A stretch of 64,000 nucleotides of DNA, from NCBI RefSeq assembly GCF_905220705.1, contig NZ_CAJNAT010000005.1, positions 62,001 to 126,000 of the forward strand. The letters run 5' to 3'. Below, one piece after another: positions 8,364 through 19,100 of this stretch (position 1 is its first letter; every line of letters starts with the position of its first letter). The notes beneath the pieces are model-generated. The model made no database searches. It worked only from the letters and a program-made list of their open reading frames with translations, and was not told the origin of the DNA. Source of the DNA: Paraburkholderia domus (GTDB taxonomy: Bacteria > Pseudomonadota > Gammaproteobacteria > Burkholderiales > Burkholderiaceae). Both the position numbers and the translations under genes were made by a program.

Positions 8364-9002
8364 ATGACCACGATTGCAGGCATCCAGATCCCCGACAGCA
8401 TGATGGCGCGCGAAGCCACACAGCTCGTCCGCGATACCGAAACAGAGTTGCTCTACCACCATTCGCGGCGCGTGTTCCTGTTCGGCTCGCTGGCCGGCGC
8501 GCGCAAGCAGCTCAAGTACGATGCCGAGCTGTTATACATCGGCGCCATGTTTCATGACATGGGGCTCGTCGCGCCGTATAGCAGCGAGCATGATCGCTTC
8601 GAGGTGGACGGCGCGAACGCTGCGCGTGATTTTTTGCAGCGCCACGGCATCGGCGAAGCTGACATCGAGCAGGTATGGAATTCGATTGCGCTGCACACCA
8701 CGCCTGGGATTCCACAATATATGAAGCCCGTGGTCGCGCTGGTCACCGCGGGCGTGGAGATGGACGTGCTCGGCCTCGCCTACGACGAGTTCACCGAGCA
8801 ACAACGTCACGAGGTGATTCACGCGCATCCGCGCGGCGCGCATTTCAAGGAAGGCATCATCGATGCATTCGCACACGGCACGATTCACAAACCGGAGACG
8901 ACCTTCGGCAACGTGAAGGCGGACGTACTGGCGCTGAAAGACCCGCATTACCATCGCGAGAATTTCTGCACGATGATTCTGGGGTCGGCGTGGAGGGATT
9001 AG
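8364..9002 (+). CDS. HD-domain hydrolase-like protein
   Basis: A 212-aa protein with ATG 8364 behind GGAG. It has a single HD metal-binding domain: His32/33, the His64-Asp65 pair in AMFHDMGL and later His residues in SIALHTTPG. HD proteins of this size include cyanamide hydratase-like enzymes and small nucleotide or nitrile-type hydrolases; the sequence alone does not choose between them. It is divergent from the GlxA-type regulator and probably controlled by it. Confidence 0.75.
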   Translation: MTTIAGIQIPDSMMAREATQLVRDTETELLYHHSRRVFLFGSLAGARKQLKYDAELLYIGAMFHDMGLVAPYSSEHDRFEVDGANAARDFLQRHGIGEADIEQVWNSIALHTTPGIPQYMKPVVALVTAGVEMDVLGLAYDEFTEQQRHEVIHAHPRGAHFKEGIIDAFAHGTIHKPETTFGNVKADVLALKDPHYHRENFCTMILGSAWRD

Positions 9003-9106
9003 TCGGCACGCCGCGGCAAAAGTGACAGCCGAGTAGAAGAAAGATTATCGGCGCAAATTTTATTCAACCTGTCATTTCCAGTAAGCGTTCGCGACTAAAG
9101 CCATGA

Positions 9107-9243
9107 AACACCCGGTCAGCCGTGCATGGCAGCCGTTCCCGGGTGTTGCATTCCCAGACCCGTCATGTGCAGCGGATCGACCGCCGCCTGTGTGTCTGAG
9201 CGTTTGAACGTCGCCTACGTAGCCGTTTTTTTAGACCGGCTAC
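9107..9243 (+). other. two hairpins in the gap before the Met-rich gene
   Basis: A 9-bp stem pairs AACACCCGG (9107-9115) with CCGGGTGTT (9139-9147). A second stem pairs GTAGCCG (9219-9225) with CGGCTAC (9237-9243) with a run of seven T in the loop, 21 bases before the next start codon. Neither is a standard terminator. They could lie in the leader of the downstream mRNA. Confidence 0.4.
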
Positions 9244-9264
9244 TCACTTGAGACTGGAGATGAC

Positions 9265-9558
9265 ATGAAATCGATCCGAACCGTACTGATGTGCGGACTG
9301 TTGCCACTCGCGCTTATGGCGGGTTCCGTACAGGCACAGGGAATAGGGCGTGCCGGCACGTATCTGATGCCGCCGAACTACGGCATGATGATGGACAAGT
9401 TGACACCTGAACAGCGTACTCAGGCCATCGGCATCCAGCAAAAAATGATGCAGATGGAAATGGAGTATCAGGACACGATGGCGCAGATGGAGATGAAGCA
9501 TTCGCATGAAATGATGCAGATGCAAAATCAACTGCTCGATATTTTCAAAGGCCATTGA
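9265..9558 (+). CDS. small Met/His-rich exported protein, unknown function
   Basis: A 97-aa protein with a clear Sec signal peptide (MKSIRTVLMCGLLPLALMAGSVQAQG, cleavage likely after AQA). The mature part contains LTPEQRTQA, which recalls the LTxxQ motif of CpxP/Spy-type periplasmic proteins. It is then extremely rich in Met, Gln and His (MMQMEMEYQDTMAQMEM). A long amphipathic helix is likely. Met-His richness could mean copper or silver binding or a periplasmic chaperone; neither is shown. No close partner gene; two hairpins lie upstream. Confidence 0.75.
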   Translation: MKSIRTVLMCGLLPLALMAGSVQAQGIGRAGTYLMPPNYGMMMDKLTPEQRTQAIGIQQKMMQMEMEYQDTMAQMEMKHSHEMMQMQNQLLDIFKGH

Positions 9559-9615
9559 AACCGGCCAAATATTCGACCGGGCTCGCAGGTGGACTAACGC
9601 CAGGCGTTGTCCCGG

Positions 9616-11202
9616 TCATCCTCTGCCATGCAACGCGGCGATCTCCTGCAAATCCAGATCCCGCTCAAGCACGGTCAGCAGTTCATCATGAATCAACCCT
9701 GATCGATGCATCCGCAACAACTCTCGGCGACCGGCCGCCACGGCGGCAAGCACCACGTCGTAATGCGCGGTTCGAACATCGGCAGGATATTCCGTCACGT
9801 CCTGGTAGGTTTCGGTCATCTGCGCCCGATAGCTATATTGCTCCAGCAGGCGCGGATGAATCACTTGTCCCTGTGCGTCGTGCACAAGTGGTTGGATCGC
9901 GGCAAGCTGCGTTGCTTCGAGCCTCGCCCACGCCTGAGGTTCGGTCAAATGCCGTTCGTTGCGCTCGTTGACGCTATCCAGATTGACCCTGCGAATCAAC
10001 GCACCGATCGTGGTCCCTTGCCCGAGCACGGTCACGAGAATCACCGCGAATGACGCGACCAGAATCAGATCACGCCCTGGCATCGCCTCGGGCAACGAGA
10101 GCGCGATTGCCAGCGTCACCACGCCACGCATGCCGGCCCAACTCGTCACAGTCGCCGAGCGCCAGTCGAGCGCAATGTTTGCGCGCCGCATCAGCTTGCA
10201 CGCCAGTCTCTTCAACCATTCGACGGCGAACACCCACACGAAGCGCGACAGCACGACCGCCGCGATGACCGCGCCGACAGCCGGCGCCAACGCGGTCAAT
10301 GTGTCGCCGACGCCACCCAGTCGCACGATCACGCCGCGCAGCGACAGCCCGATCAGAATGAACACTAGCGCTTCCATCAGGAAGATGAGGATCTGCCAGA
10401 AGGCAGTGCCGCGCGTACGCACCGAGGCAGAAAAGATGTCGTGCTGATGCCAGCCAAGCACCATGCCGCAACTGACGGTTGCGATGACGCCCGAGACGTC
10501 CAGCATGTCGCCGGCGATGTAGCTGATCCACGCGGAGAGTACGGATGCGGTGATGATGAGGTAGGCGTCGTCGAGATAACGCAGCAGCCTGACGACCACG
10601 AAGCCGATCGCGATGCCCACTGCGATGCCGCCCAGCCCGAGCACGGCAAAGCGGCCGGCCGCATGTTGCGCGCTGAACGTGCCGGTCAGCGCGGCTGCCA
10701 CGGCGAAGCGGAACAGGACGATGCCGGCAGCGTCGTTGAGCAGGCTTTCGCCTTCGAGCAGGACCATGAGTTGGCGCGGCAGTGCGACGCGCTCCAGCAC
10801 GGCCTTTGCTGCGATGGCGTCAGGCGGCGAGACGATCGCGCCTAGCGCGAAACACGCGCTCCACGGCAACGCCGGCACGACCCAATGCACGACCAGGCCG
10901 ACCGCGAGGGTCGTAAAGGCGACGGCGCCAATCGCGAGCAACAGGATGCCGCCAAGGTTGCGCTTGAATTCGTCCCACACGGAGAAGTAGGCGCCGTCCA
11001 TGAGGAGCGGCGGCAGGAATACGATCAGGACCAGTTCGGGGTCGAGATTGACGGGCGGCAGGCCTGGCACGAAGGCCATTGCGGCGCCGCCGACCAGAAG
11101 CGCTGCGGCCGGTGGGAGTCGCAGCCGCTTGGCGACCAGTTGGAGACCGATCATCGCGACGAGCGACAGCAGGACGAGTTTGAAGGCCATGACGGAGGAC
11201 AT
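9616..11202 (-). CDS. Na+/H+ antiporter, CPA1 family
   Basis: A 528-aa integral membrane protein from ATG 11202 (a longer frame to 11250 adds 16 basic residues). About 12 hydrophobic helices are followed by a hydrophilic C-terminal tail of ~130 residues. The CPA1 core is visible in the FLPPLLMDGAYF segment, SPPDAIAA, and the ion-site region GESLLNDAAGIVLFR with the essential Asn-Asp. It exchanges cytoplasmic Na+ (or K+) for protons. It is monocistronic on the minus strand and convergent with the small exported protein gene. Cation choice cannot be told from sequence. Confidence 0.88.
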   Translation of the reverse strand: MSSVMAFKLVLLSLVAMIGLQLVAKRLRLPPAAALLVGGAAMAFVPGLPPVNLDPELVLIVFLPPLLMDGAYFSVWDEFKRNLGGILLLAIGAVAFTTLAVGLVVHWVVPALPWSACFALGAIVSPPDAIAAKAVLERVALPRQLMVLLEGESLLNDAAGIVLFRFAVAAALTGTFSAQHAAGRFAVLGLGGIAVGIAIGFVVVRLLRYLDDAYLIITASVLSAWISYIAGDMLDVSGVIATVSCGMVLGWHQHDIFSASVRTRGTAFWQILIFLMEALVFILIGLSLRGVIVRLGGVGDTLTALAPAVGAVIAAVVLSRFVWVFAVEWLKRLACKLMRRANIALDWRSATVTSWAGMRGVVTLAIALSLPEAMPGRDLILVASFAVILVTVLGQGTTIGALIRRVNLDSVNERNERHLTEPQAWARLEATQLAAIQPLVHDAQGQVIHPRLLEQYSYRAQMTETYQDVTEYPADVRTAHYDVVLAAVAAGRRELLRMHRSGLIHDELLTVLERDLDLQEIAALHGRG

Positions 11203-11241
11203 GCGGGGGCCTCGGCGAGTGGTAAAGCGTGGGGAGTTTCT

Positions 11242-11371
11242 TTTTATCACAGGGCGGGGATTATGCCTGCGGCTGAGCCGATGGGAGATACGCTTGTGGC
11301 ATCAAGCACTTGGCTTGCCTGTGCGCTGGTTGTCCACAGCCTTGCGAACAAAAACTGGGGATAAGTTTCGG
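11242..11371 (+). repeat. dispersed noncoding repeat (related copy at 38891-39132)
   Basis: The gap between the antiporter and the IS holds TTTATCACAGGG near 11244 and, 50-70 bases on, ACTTGGCT, GGTTGTCCACAG, CTTGC-N-AACA and a GGGGA-N-AAGTTT tail. The same blocks in the same order recur behind cdiB. No protein frame explains the match. The rest of the gap (11372-11586) shows nothing further. Confidence 0.5.
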
Positions 11372-11586
11372 GGTGACCTCCTCGGACGGCTAGCCCTAAT
11401 TGCGTCGCCCGTTTTTTCCCTGGTGAGGGAGAGTCTGCTAGAGGTCGTCTGAGTGCGTTTCGACGCGATTCCCCATGCGCGTTCGCTATTCCTGTTATCG
11501 CCGGTGACACGTGTTGATGACTGACAGGCGCCCGCGTGGTGTCCTACGAATTGTTCTGAACTCCTGTGAAAGCATGTTGTGAAGAT

Positions 11587-12821
11587 GCCAGGGCAATTGC
11601 ATGAAACGTTACAGATAGTGGCGAGGTCGTTGTAAACGCGGTTGAAAGCGCGTTTACTCTGGGTTTTATGCCCCGGAACAAGCGATGCAGGAAGACGTAC
11701 TCAGTATCGAAGAAGCGTTTGGCGATCCGCGCAGCCGCACGCCATCTCATGATCTGACGGAGATGCTGGTGGTGGCGCTGTGTGCAATTCTGTCGGGTGC
11801 CGATAGCTGGGTGGCGATCCAGACATGGGCTGAAGCGAAGCTGGACTGGCTGCGCGGCTACCTGCCACTGGTCAACGGCATTGCGTCGCATGACACATTC
11901 GGGCGCGTGTTTGCCGCGCTCGATGCACAACAGTTTGAAGCCTGCTTCATGCGCTGGACTACGCATCTGTGCCCGGCGCTGGCCGATCAGGTGGTAGCCA
12001 TTGACGGCAAAACAGTGCGCGGCTCGCACCGCGGCGATCAGCGGGCACTTCATCTGGTGTCGGCCTATGGCAGTGGTCTGGGCGTGGTGCTGGGGCAGGT
12101 GCGCACGACAAACAAAAGCAACGAGATCACGGCGATTCCAGAGTTATTCGACGCACTGCTGCTCAAGGGCGCGATCGTGACGATCGACGCGATGGGTTGC
12201 CAGCAGCGCATCGCCGACAGGATCATCCAGGCACAGGCTGACTATGTGCTGGCAGTCAAGGACAACCAGCCTCCGCTCGCCCGACTGATGCGTGGTGTCT
12301 TTGACGCACTGGAACGTTGGCCAGAACTGCACGCTGGCACGTTTGACGAATACCGCGAGATCGAAAAGGATCATGGGCGTATCGAGACGCGACACTGCGT
12401 GGCCCAGGATGTCTCCTCACGCTGGCCCGGCAAGGTGGACGGGCGCTGGCCGGGACTGCGCTCGGTTGTCATGATCGAGGCGACGCGCGAAATCGCCGGA
12501 GTCGCCTCGACGCAGCGGCGTTACTACATCAGCAGCCTGCCCGCCAACGCGTGCCGGATCGCTCATGCAGTACGTTCGCACTGGCGCATCGAAAACAACA
12601 TGCACTGGGTACTCGACATGGCCTTTGGCGAAGACCAGTGTCGTGTGAGAGTCGAGAATGCCGCGCAGAACTTCGCGATCCTGCGTCGTATCGCCATGAA
12701 TCTGCTCAAGCGCGATACACGCACAAAGGCAGGACTGAATATACGTCGCCTTAAGGCCTGCGCCAACGACCAATATCGTGCCAGCCTGCTGGGCTTGTGA
12801 GCTTCATGCAATTGCCATGGC
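11587..12821 (+). mobile_element. ISAs1-family insertion sequence
   Basis: The 1.2-kb element is bounded by terminal inverted repeats: GCCAGGGCAATTGCATGAA at 11587-11605 and its reverse complement at 12803-12821, with 18 of 19 positions matching. Pairing continues weakly a few bases outward (GAAG on each side). One transposase gene fills the interior. I could not identify a convincing target duplication. It sits about 320 bases upstream of cdiA. Confidence 0.8.
11685..12800 (+). CDS. ISAs1-family transposase
   Basis: A 371-aa full-length DDE transposase. The N-terminal zinc-free helical domain is typical (DPRSRTPSHDLTEMLVVALC). Catalytic candidates are Asp in VVAIDGKTVRG, Asp in IVTIDAMGCQ, and the downstream Glu within HWRIENNMHWVLD, all in the usual ISAs1 sequence contexts. 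No frameshift or stop was seen, so the IS may still be active. Intact inverted repeats flank the gene. Confidence 0.93.
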   Translation: MQEDVLSIEEAFGDPRSRTPSHDLTEMLVVALCAILSGADSWVAIQTWAEAKLDWLRGYLPLVNGIASHDTFGRVFAALDAQQFEACFMRWTTHLCPALADQVVAIDGKTVRGSHRGDQRALHLVSAYGSGLGVVLGQVRTTNKSNEITAIPELFDALLLKGAIVTIDAMGCQQRIADRIIQAQADYVLAVKDNQPPLARLMRGVFDALERWPELHAGTFDEYREIEKDHGRIETRHCVAQDVSSRWPGKVDGRWPGLRSVVMIEATREIAGVASTQRRYYISSLPANACRIAHAVRSHWRIENNMHWVLDMAFGEDQCRVRVENAAQNFAILRRIAMNLLKRDTRTKAGLNIRRLKACANDQYRASLLGL

Positions 12822-12953
12822 GACTTCGGTTGCCCCTTTTCGTTTTGGGAGTAATCCTATGGTGACCCCCGTTCGCTGGCCATACTGTGGCCGGTTTCTC
12901 TCGCCACTTCTATCCCCAGCCGGTGATAACTCCCCGTTGACCTAGCTGTTCCG

Positions 12954-12977
12954 CCCGCCTTAGCGCGGGTTTTTTTT
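12954..12977 (+). terminator. rho-independent terminator upstream of cdiA
   Basis: Stem CCCGC/GCGGG (12954-12958 with 12965-12969), six-base loop, then eight T. It lies between the IS and cdiA and would stop transcription entering from the IS. Confidence 0.7.
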
Positions 12978-13139
12978 CGCTTGCACAGGCTACGCGATGT
13001 CGGGTCGATGCTCTATAGGAAAAGTACGATTTTGTAAAAACGTTGTAGCACTGCGAAATTTTGCAAGTTGGTGACAAATCGTTAGTCTGATTTCCGCTAG
13101 TTTACGGCCGGTTAATAATCCGTAATACGAAGCATAAGA

Positions 13140-16100
13140 ATGAACCGGAAGACATACAGGCTGGTGTACAGCCGACTGAGAGGAATGCTTGTCGCCGTTG
13201 AAGAAACCGCCACGGCAATCGGCAAGCAGGCAGGACAGACCACGGTCCGCAGCAGAAAATCACAGGGTATGATTTTTTCGCTGCGGCAGATCACGTTCGC
13301 CGCACTCGCGCTCCTTGGCGCGTTGCCGTCGCTGTCGTGCGCACAGATCGTTCCGGGAGGCGCGCACGCCCCGTCCGTGGTCCAGACACAGAACGGCCTG
13401 GACCAGGTGAACATCAACCGGCCTTCCGGCGCTGGCGTCTCGATGAACACCTACGGCCAGTTCGACGTGCAGCAGAAAGGCGCGATCCTGAACAACTCGC
13501 CCATCATCGTGCAGACGCAGCAGGCGGGCATGATTAACGGCAATCCGAACTTCGGTCCTGGGCAGTCTGCGCGTGTGATCGTCAACCAGGTCAACAGCAG
13601 CGCGGCGAGCCAGATCAACGGGCGTCTTGAAGTCGCGGGCCAGCGCGCGGAAGTTGTGATCGCGAACGGAAGCGGGATTTCCGTGAACGGTGGCGGCTTT
13701 ATCAATACATCGAGAGCCATCCTGACCACGGGGACCCCGAACTTTGCGCCCGACGGTTCACTCTCGGGCTTTAACGTGACCGGCGGCAACATCAGCATCC
13801 AGGGCGCGGGGCTGAATGCGGGCGATACCGATCAGGTTGACCTGCTGGCCCGCGCCGTCCAGGCAAACGCTGCAATCCATGCAAAGAATCTGAATGTCGT
13901 GACCGGTGCGAACAGCGTCAACCATGACACTCTCAGTGCAACGCCTATCGCGGGCGATGGTCCGGCGCCGGGCGTCTCCATCGACGTGAGCCAGCTCGGG
14001 GGCATGTACGCGAACCGTATCGTGCTGGTCGGCACGGAGAATGGTGTCGGTGTCTCGAACAGAGGCGTGCTCGCGGCGCAGGCGGGCGATCTGGTACTGA
14101 GCATGAACGGCCAGCTGACGCTTGCCGGACAGACCAGAGCGAGTGGCAACATGGCGCTCTCTGCCGCAGGCGGCATCGACAACAGCGGGACCACCTATGC
14201 GCAGCAGAACGTGAGCGCAGGCACGTCTGGCACGCTCACGAATAGCGGCGTGCTCGCGGCGCAGCAGAATACGACCGTCAACGCAGGCAGCGTGGCGTCA
14301 ACGGGCACGCTCGGCGCGGGCGTGAACGGCGACGGCAGCCTCGCGCAGTCCGGCGATCTTTCCGTGACGGCTGGCGGCTCGCTTGCCGCGACCGGTCGCA
14401 ACGCGGTGGGTGGCAATGCCGCGCTGAAGGGTGCGATGGTCAAACTCGCCGGGAGCACTACCTCGGCGAACGGTGCGCTCCAGCTCGCGGCCAGCGGCGG
14501 CGACCTGAACCTGTCCGGCGCAACGGTGACGGCGGGCGGCGCGCTGGACACGCGCGCCTCCGGGACGCTCACGAACGACGGTGGTGTACTGTCCTCGGGC
14601 GGCGCGCAGACCGTCACGGCGGGCGCACTGTCCAACCGCAACGGGCAGATTGTCTCGGACAGTACTCTCAACGTCGCGGCGACAAGTGACTTGCTGAACC
14701 AGGGCGGCACGCTGCAGTCGTCAGGTGCACTCTCCGTCAGTGCGGGTTCGCTCGATAACACAGGAGGCCATGTTGTGGCGGTTGGCGCGGACGGCCTGAC
14801 GCTGGCGATGGGTGGCCTGCTGAACAACGGCGCAGGTGGGGCCATTGGCGGCAACGGCAATGTGACCGTGCAGGCCGGGCAGATTGCGAACGCGGGTTCG
14901 ATCACGGCGGTGCAGTCGCTGATCTCCAGCGCCGTGCAGTCGCTGTTCAACAGCGGCACGCTGGCGGCGAACGGCAATGTCACGCTGGCCGCAAGTTCGA
15001 CGCTGACGAATGCGAACACCATCGCGGCAGGTCACCTTGTGACACTGACGGCGGCGACCGTCGACAACAGCCACGGCAACCTCGGAGCAGACCAGCTCGC
15101 GTTGCATGCGACGAACCTCGTCAACCACGGTGGCAGCATTACACAGACGGGCACCGGCGCGACGACCGTTGACGTGAGCGGTACGCTCGACAACTCGGGC
15201 GGCACGCTGCAGACCAACAGTGACAGCCTGGCGCTCGGCTCCGCTGCGCTCATCAACGACGGCGGCACGATTGCCAGTTCCGGCACCGGCACACTGTCGA
15301 TCAACGGCGGCACGCTTTCGAACAACGGCGGCACGATTGCGACGAATGGTGCGCTCGGTGTCCGCTCGGGTGCGGTGGCGAATCGCGGTGGCACGCTGGC
15401 CGCACAGACTGGTGCGACGCTCCACGTCGCCTCACTGGACAACAGCGCGGGCGGCTACGTCGGCGCTCAGACTGTTTCGGTGACGGACACGGGCGCGCTG
15501 GATAACGCGGGTGGCACGATCCAGGCGGACGACACGCTGTCTGTCACGGCGCAGTCGGTTGCTAACGACGGGGGTTCCATCGCGAACGGAGGGACCGGTA
15601 AAACGACGGTTGCCGCCAGCGGCGCAGTCACGAACACGGCCAATGGCCTGATTGGTGGCAACGGCGACGTGTCGGTGTCGGGTGGCAGCATCGGCAATGC
15701 GGGCGGCACGGTTACCGCGGGTGGTGCGGCGACAGTCCAGTCCGCCAGCACGCTCGACAACCGGGCTGCCCTGATCCAGGGCAGCGGGAACGTCTCAGCG
15801 TCGGCGCAGGATGCAATCGACAATACGGGCGGACAGATCGAGGCGGATGCGACGGTAGACAACCCGGCTGCAACGCTGGCCGTCACAGGCGCATCGCTCG
15901 ACAACACGAACGGGCGTATCGCAAGCACTGGATCGGGTGCGACAACGGTCAGCGCTGCCACCATCACGAACAGCAATACGGGCGGCGTCGCTGGCGCAGG
16001 CACCATTGGCGGCAATGGCGACGTGACCGTGAACGCGGGCACGTTGTCTAACACGAACGGCGCGCAACTCGTGTCGGGCCATGACCTGACGCTGGACATC

Positions 16101-19100
16101 GCCCAGCTTGCAGACAACACCAGCGGCTCGCTGTCAGGCGCGAACAACGTCACGCTGAACGGCCCTAACGCTGCGCTCGTCAATGCGGGCGGTTCCGTTC
16201 ATGGCAACGGTGCGGTCGCGCTGAATGTCGCGTCGCTGGACAACACGTCGGGCCGGATCGGCAATGACACGGGCAGCGGCGGTTCGGTGTCCGTCAATGC
16301 CGGCACGCTGGCGAACCAGAACGGCGCGATTGGCAGCGACCAGGATCTGAGCGTCACGACCAACCAGCTTATGGGCGACGGCAGGATCATTGCCGGGAAT
16401 GACGGCGCAGTGACGGTCAACAGCGATTACACGTTGACCGGCACCAACCAGATTCAGGCTAATCACGACCTGACATTCACGACAGCGGGCAGCTTCACGA
16501 ACCAGGGCACGCTCGGCGCAGTGAACGCACTGACGGTCAACGCCGCGAACGTCGATAACCAGGCGGGCGCGGATCTGAACTCGGCAAGCACGACGGTCAA
16601 CGCGGCGAACGCCATTACCAACGAAGGACGCATCGAAGGCGATACCGTTGCGACAAATAGCGGTTCGCTCGTTAACACGGCAGCGATCATCGGTAACACG
16701 GTCACGCTGAATGCCGGTTTGATTGCCAACACAGGTGCCGCCGCTGTGATGGCCGCTGCTTCGCAGCTGAATCTGTATTCACCTGGCAATATCTCCAACA
16801 CGGGCGGCGCAAATATCTTCAGTCTCGGTGACATCAACATCGCGGCGAACGGCACGCGCGACATGAACGGCCTGCTCGCCAACCGCAGCAATTCCGTCAC
16901 CAACGACCAGTCGACCGTCGAGGCGCAGGGCAACATCGAGGTTGCCACGCAGACGCTGACTAACACGCGTACCGCGCCCACTGTCGAGACCGTGATAACT
17001 GATGTTGAAACCGAACATCAGACCAAGCGCAGCAAGTACATGGCCTGCGCGACCGGGAATGCCGACAAGGGCTATTGCACGCAGGCCATGTGGGACGATG
17101 GCTATATTGCTCCAGTCAATACGACCTTCTCCAGTTCAGACGTCGTGTCGCAGGCCGCCGGCCCGAATGCGACTGACAAGGTGCTGGTGGTGAACGTCAA
17201 CGGCCAGCCGCAAACGATCTACTACAACACGTTGACCTCCAACGCTGACGGCACGATCACCGTGAGCTATTGGGATGGCTACGATCCGAACGTCAACTAC
17301 GATCCGGGCACCGAATACGCATCGCGCAACGATGCGCACAAGGGCTACCAGCGCGTCGAGATCGCCCGCGACACGACGACCACTACCCAGCAGGACCAGG
17401 TAACCGGTCCGCAGGCGCAGCAGGCGCAGATCATGGCGGGCGGCAACATGGTGCTCGCCAACGTTGGCACGCTGAACAACGCGTACAGCGCCATCGGCGC
17501 GGGTGGCTCGATCCAGATTGGCAGCGACGACGCGAGTGGCGATGTGGCAAGTGGTAACTACGGTGGCACACTGGTGAACAACATCGGCCAGACGCTCTAC
17601 CAGTACCAGAAGCAGGAGATCGTTTCGACCTACGCGTGGAACGAGAATATCTCCCGTGACGTGGGTACGGTAGTCGAGCCGTCAATTGTGCTTTCACCTG
17701 TCGCAATTGGCGGCACGGGCGGCACTATCATCGCGAACAACTCGGTGCAGATCAGCGCGACCGACATCAACAACACCAACGTTGCGGCGGCAAACTCTGC
17801 GACCGGCGCTACGGGCGGCACACTTGGCGCGAACGGCACCGTGGGCGGCATCATCGGCACAGGCGCGCAGACCGTCAATCTCGCCACAGGCCAGACGCAG
17901 ACGATCAACGCGCCGCAGTCCATCGCTGGACCGGACGGCGTGCTCAGTATCACGTTGCCGTCGAGCGGCCTGTACACGTTTAACACGGCCCCAGGCGCGT
18001 CGTATCTTGTCGTTACCGATCCACGACTGACCAGCTACACGAGTTTCGTTTCGAGTGACTACATGCTTGGCGCGCTCGGCCTCGACCCGTCGAAGACCAT
18101 CAAGCGGCTGGGCGATGGTGTGTATGAAGAACAGATGGTGCGCAACCAGATCACGCAACTCACGGGGCGCGTCTATCTGCAGGGCTACACCAGCAACGAG
18201 GACGAATATCGCGCGCTGATGAACAACGGCGTGAACGTCGCGAAGGAATTCAATCTCGAACCCGGACTGGCGCTGACTGCCGCGCAGATGGATGCGCTCA
18301 CGAGCGACATCGTGTGGCTGGTCAGCCAGACCGTCACGCTGCCGGACGGTAGCACGCAGCAGGTGCTGGCCCCGGTTGTCTATCTGGCACTGACCCACGC
18401 GAACGACCTGCAGCCCACCGGTGCGCTGATTACTGCCGATGATGTGGAGATTCACGCTACGGGCAGCGCGACGAACTCGGGTGTCATCAAGGGTGGTACG
18501 CAGACCGTTATCGCCGCGACGAACATCCTGAACCGGGGCGGCTCCATCGGTAGCGGTCCGGGCAGCGGCACGGTCGACGGTACGACTGTGGTTTCCGCGA
18601 CGAATGACGTGGTGAACGCGTCGGGACGGATCACTGGCAACCGCGTGGCCGTACTCGCCGGTCATGACATTGTGAACACGACGCTGGTGGACACCGTTGG
18701 TGTCAGCTCGACTGTCGGCAACAGCAAGGTCAGCCAGAGTCTGCTCGGCGCACAGGGCACGATTGCATCGACGGGAGACCTGCTGGTGGTGGCGGGCAAT
18801 GACGTGTCGGTTCATGGCGCGAGCATCGCGGCGGGCGGCAATGCGCAGATCGCGGCCGGGCGCGACATTACGGTGGATACCGTGCAGTCGGACACGTCGC
18901 AGTCAGCGACAAAGAATGCCGACCATCGTTGGGAAGCATCCAGCACGATCAACCAGACTGGCGCAGTCACGGCAGGCGGAAGTCTCGCGATGCAGAGCGG
19001 CAACGACATGACGTTCAGGGGCGCGACGATCAGCGCGGGGGGCGACATGGTTGTTGTCGCGGGCGGTAACCTGACGGCAACGACTGTCACGAATACCGCG

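Noticed and set aside
9107..9147. Rho-independent terminator for the HD-domain gene
   Set aside because: The 9-bp stem has a 23-base loop and no T-run behind it.
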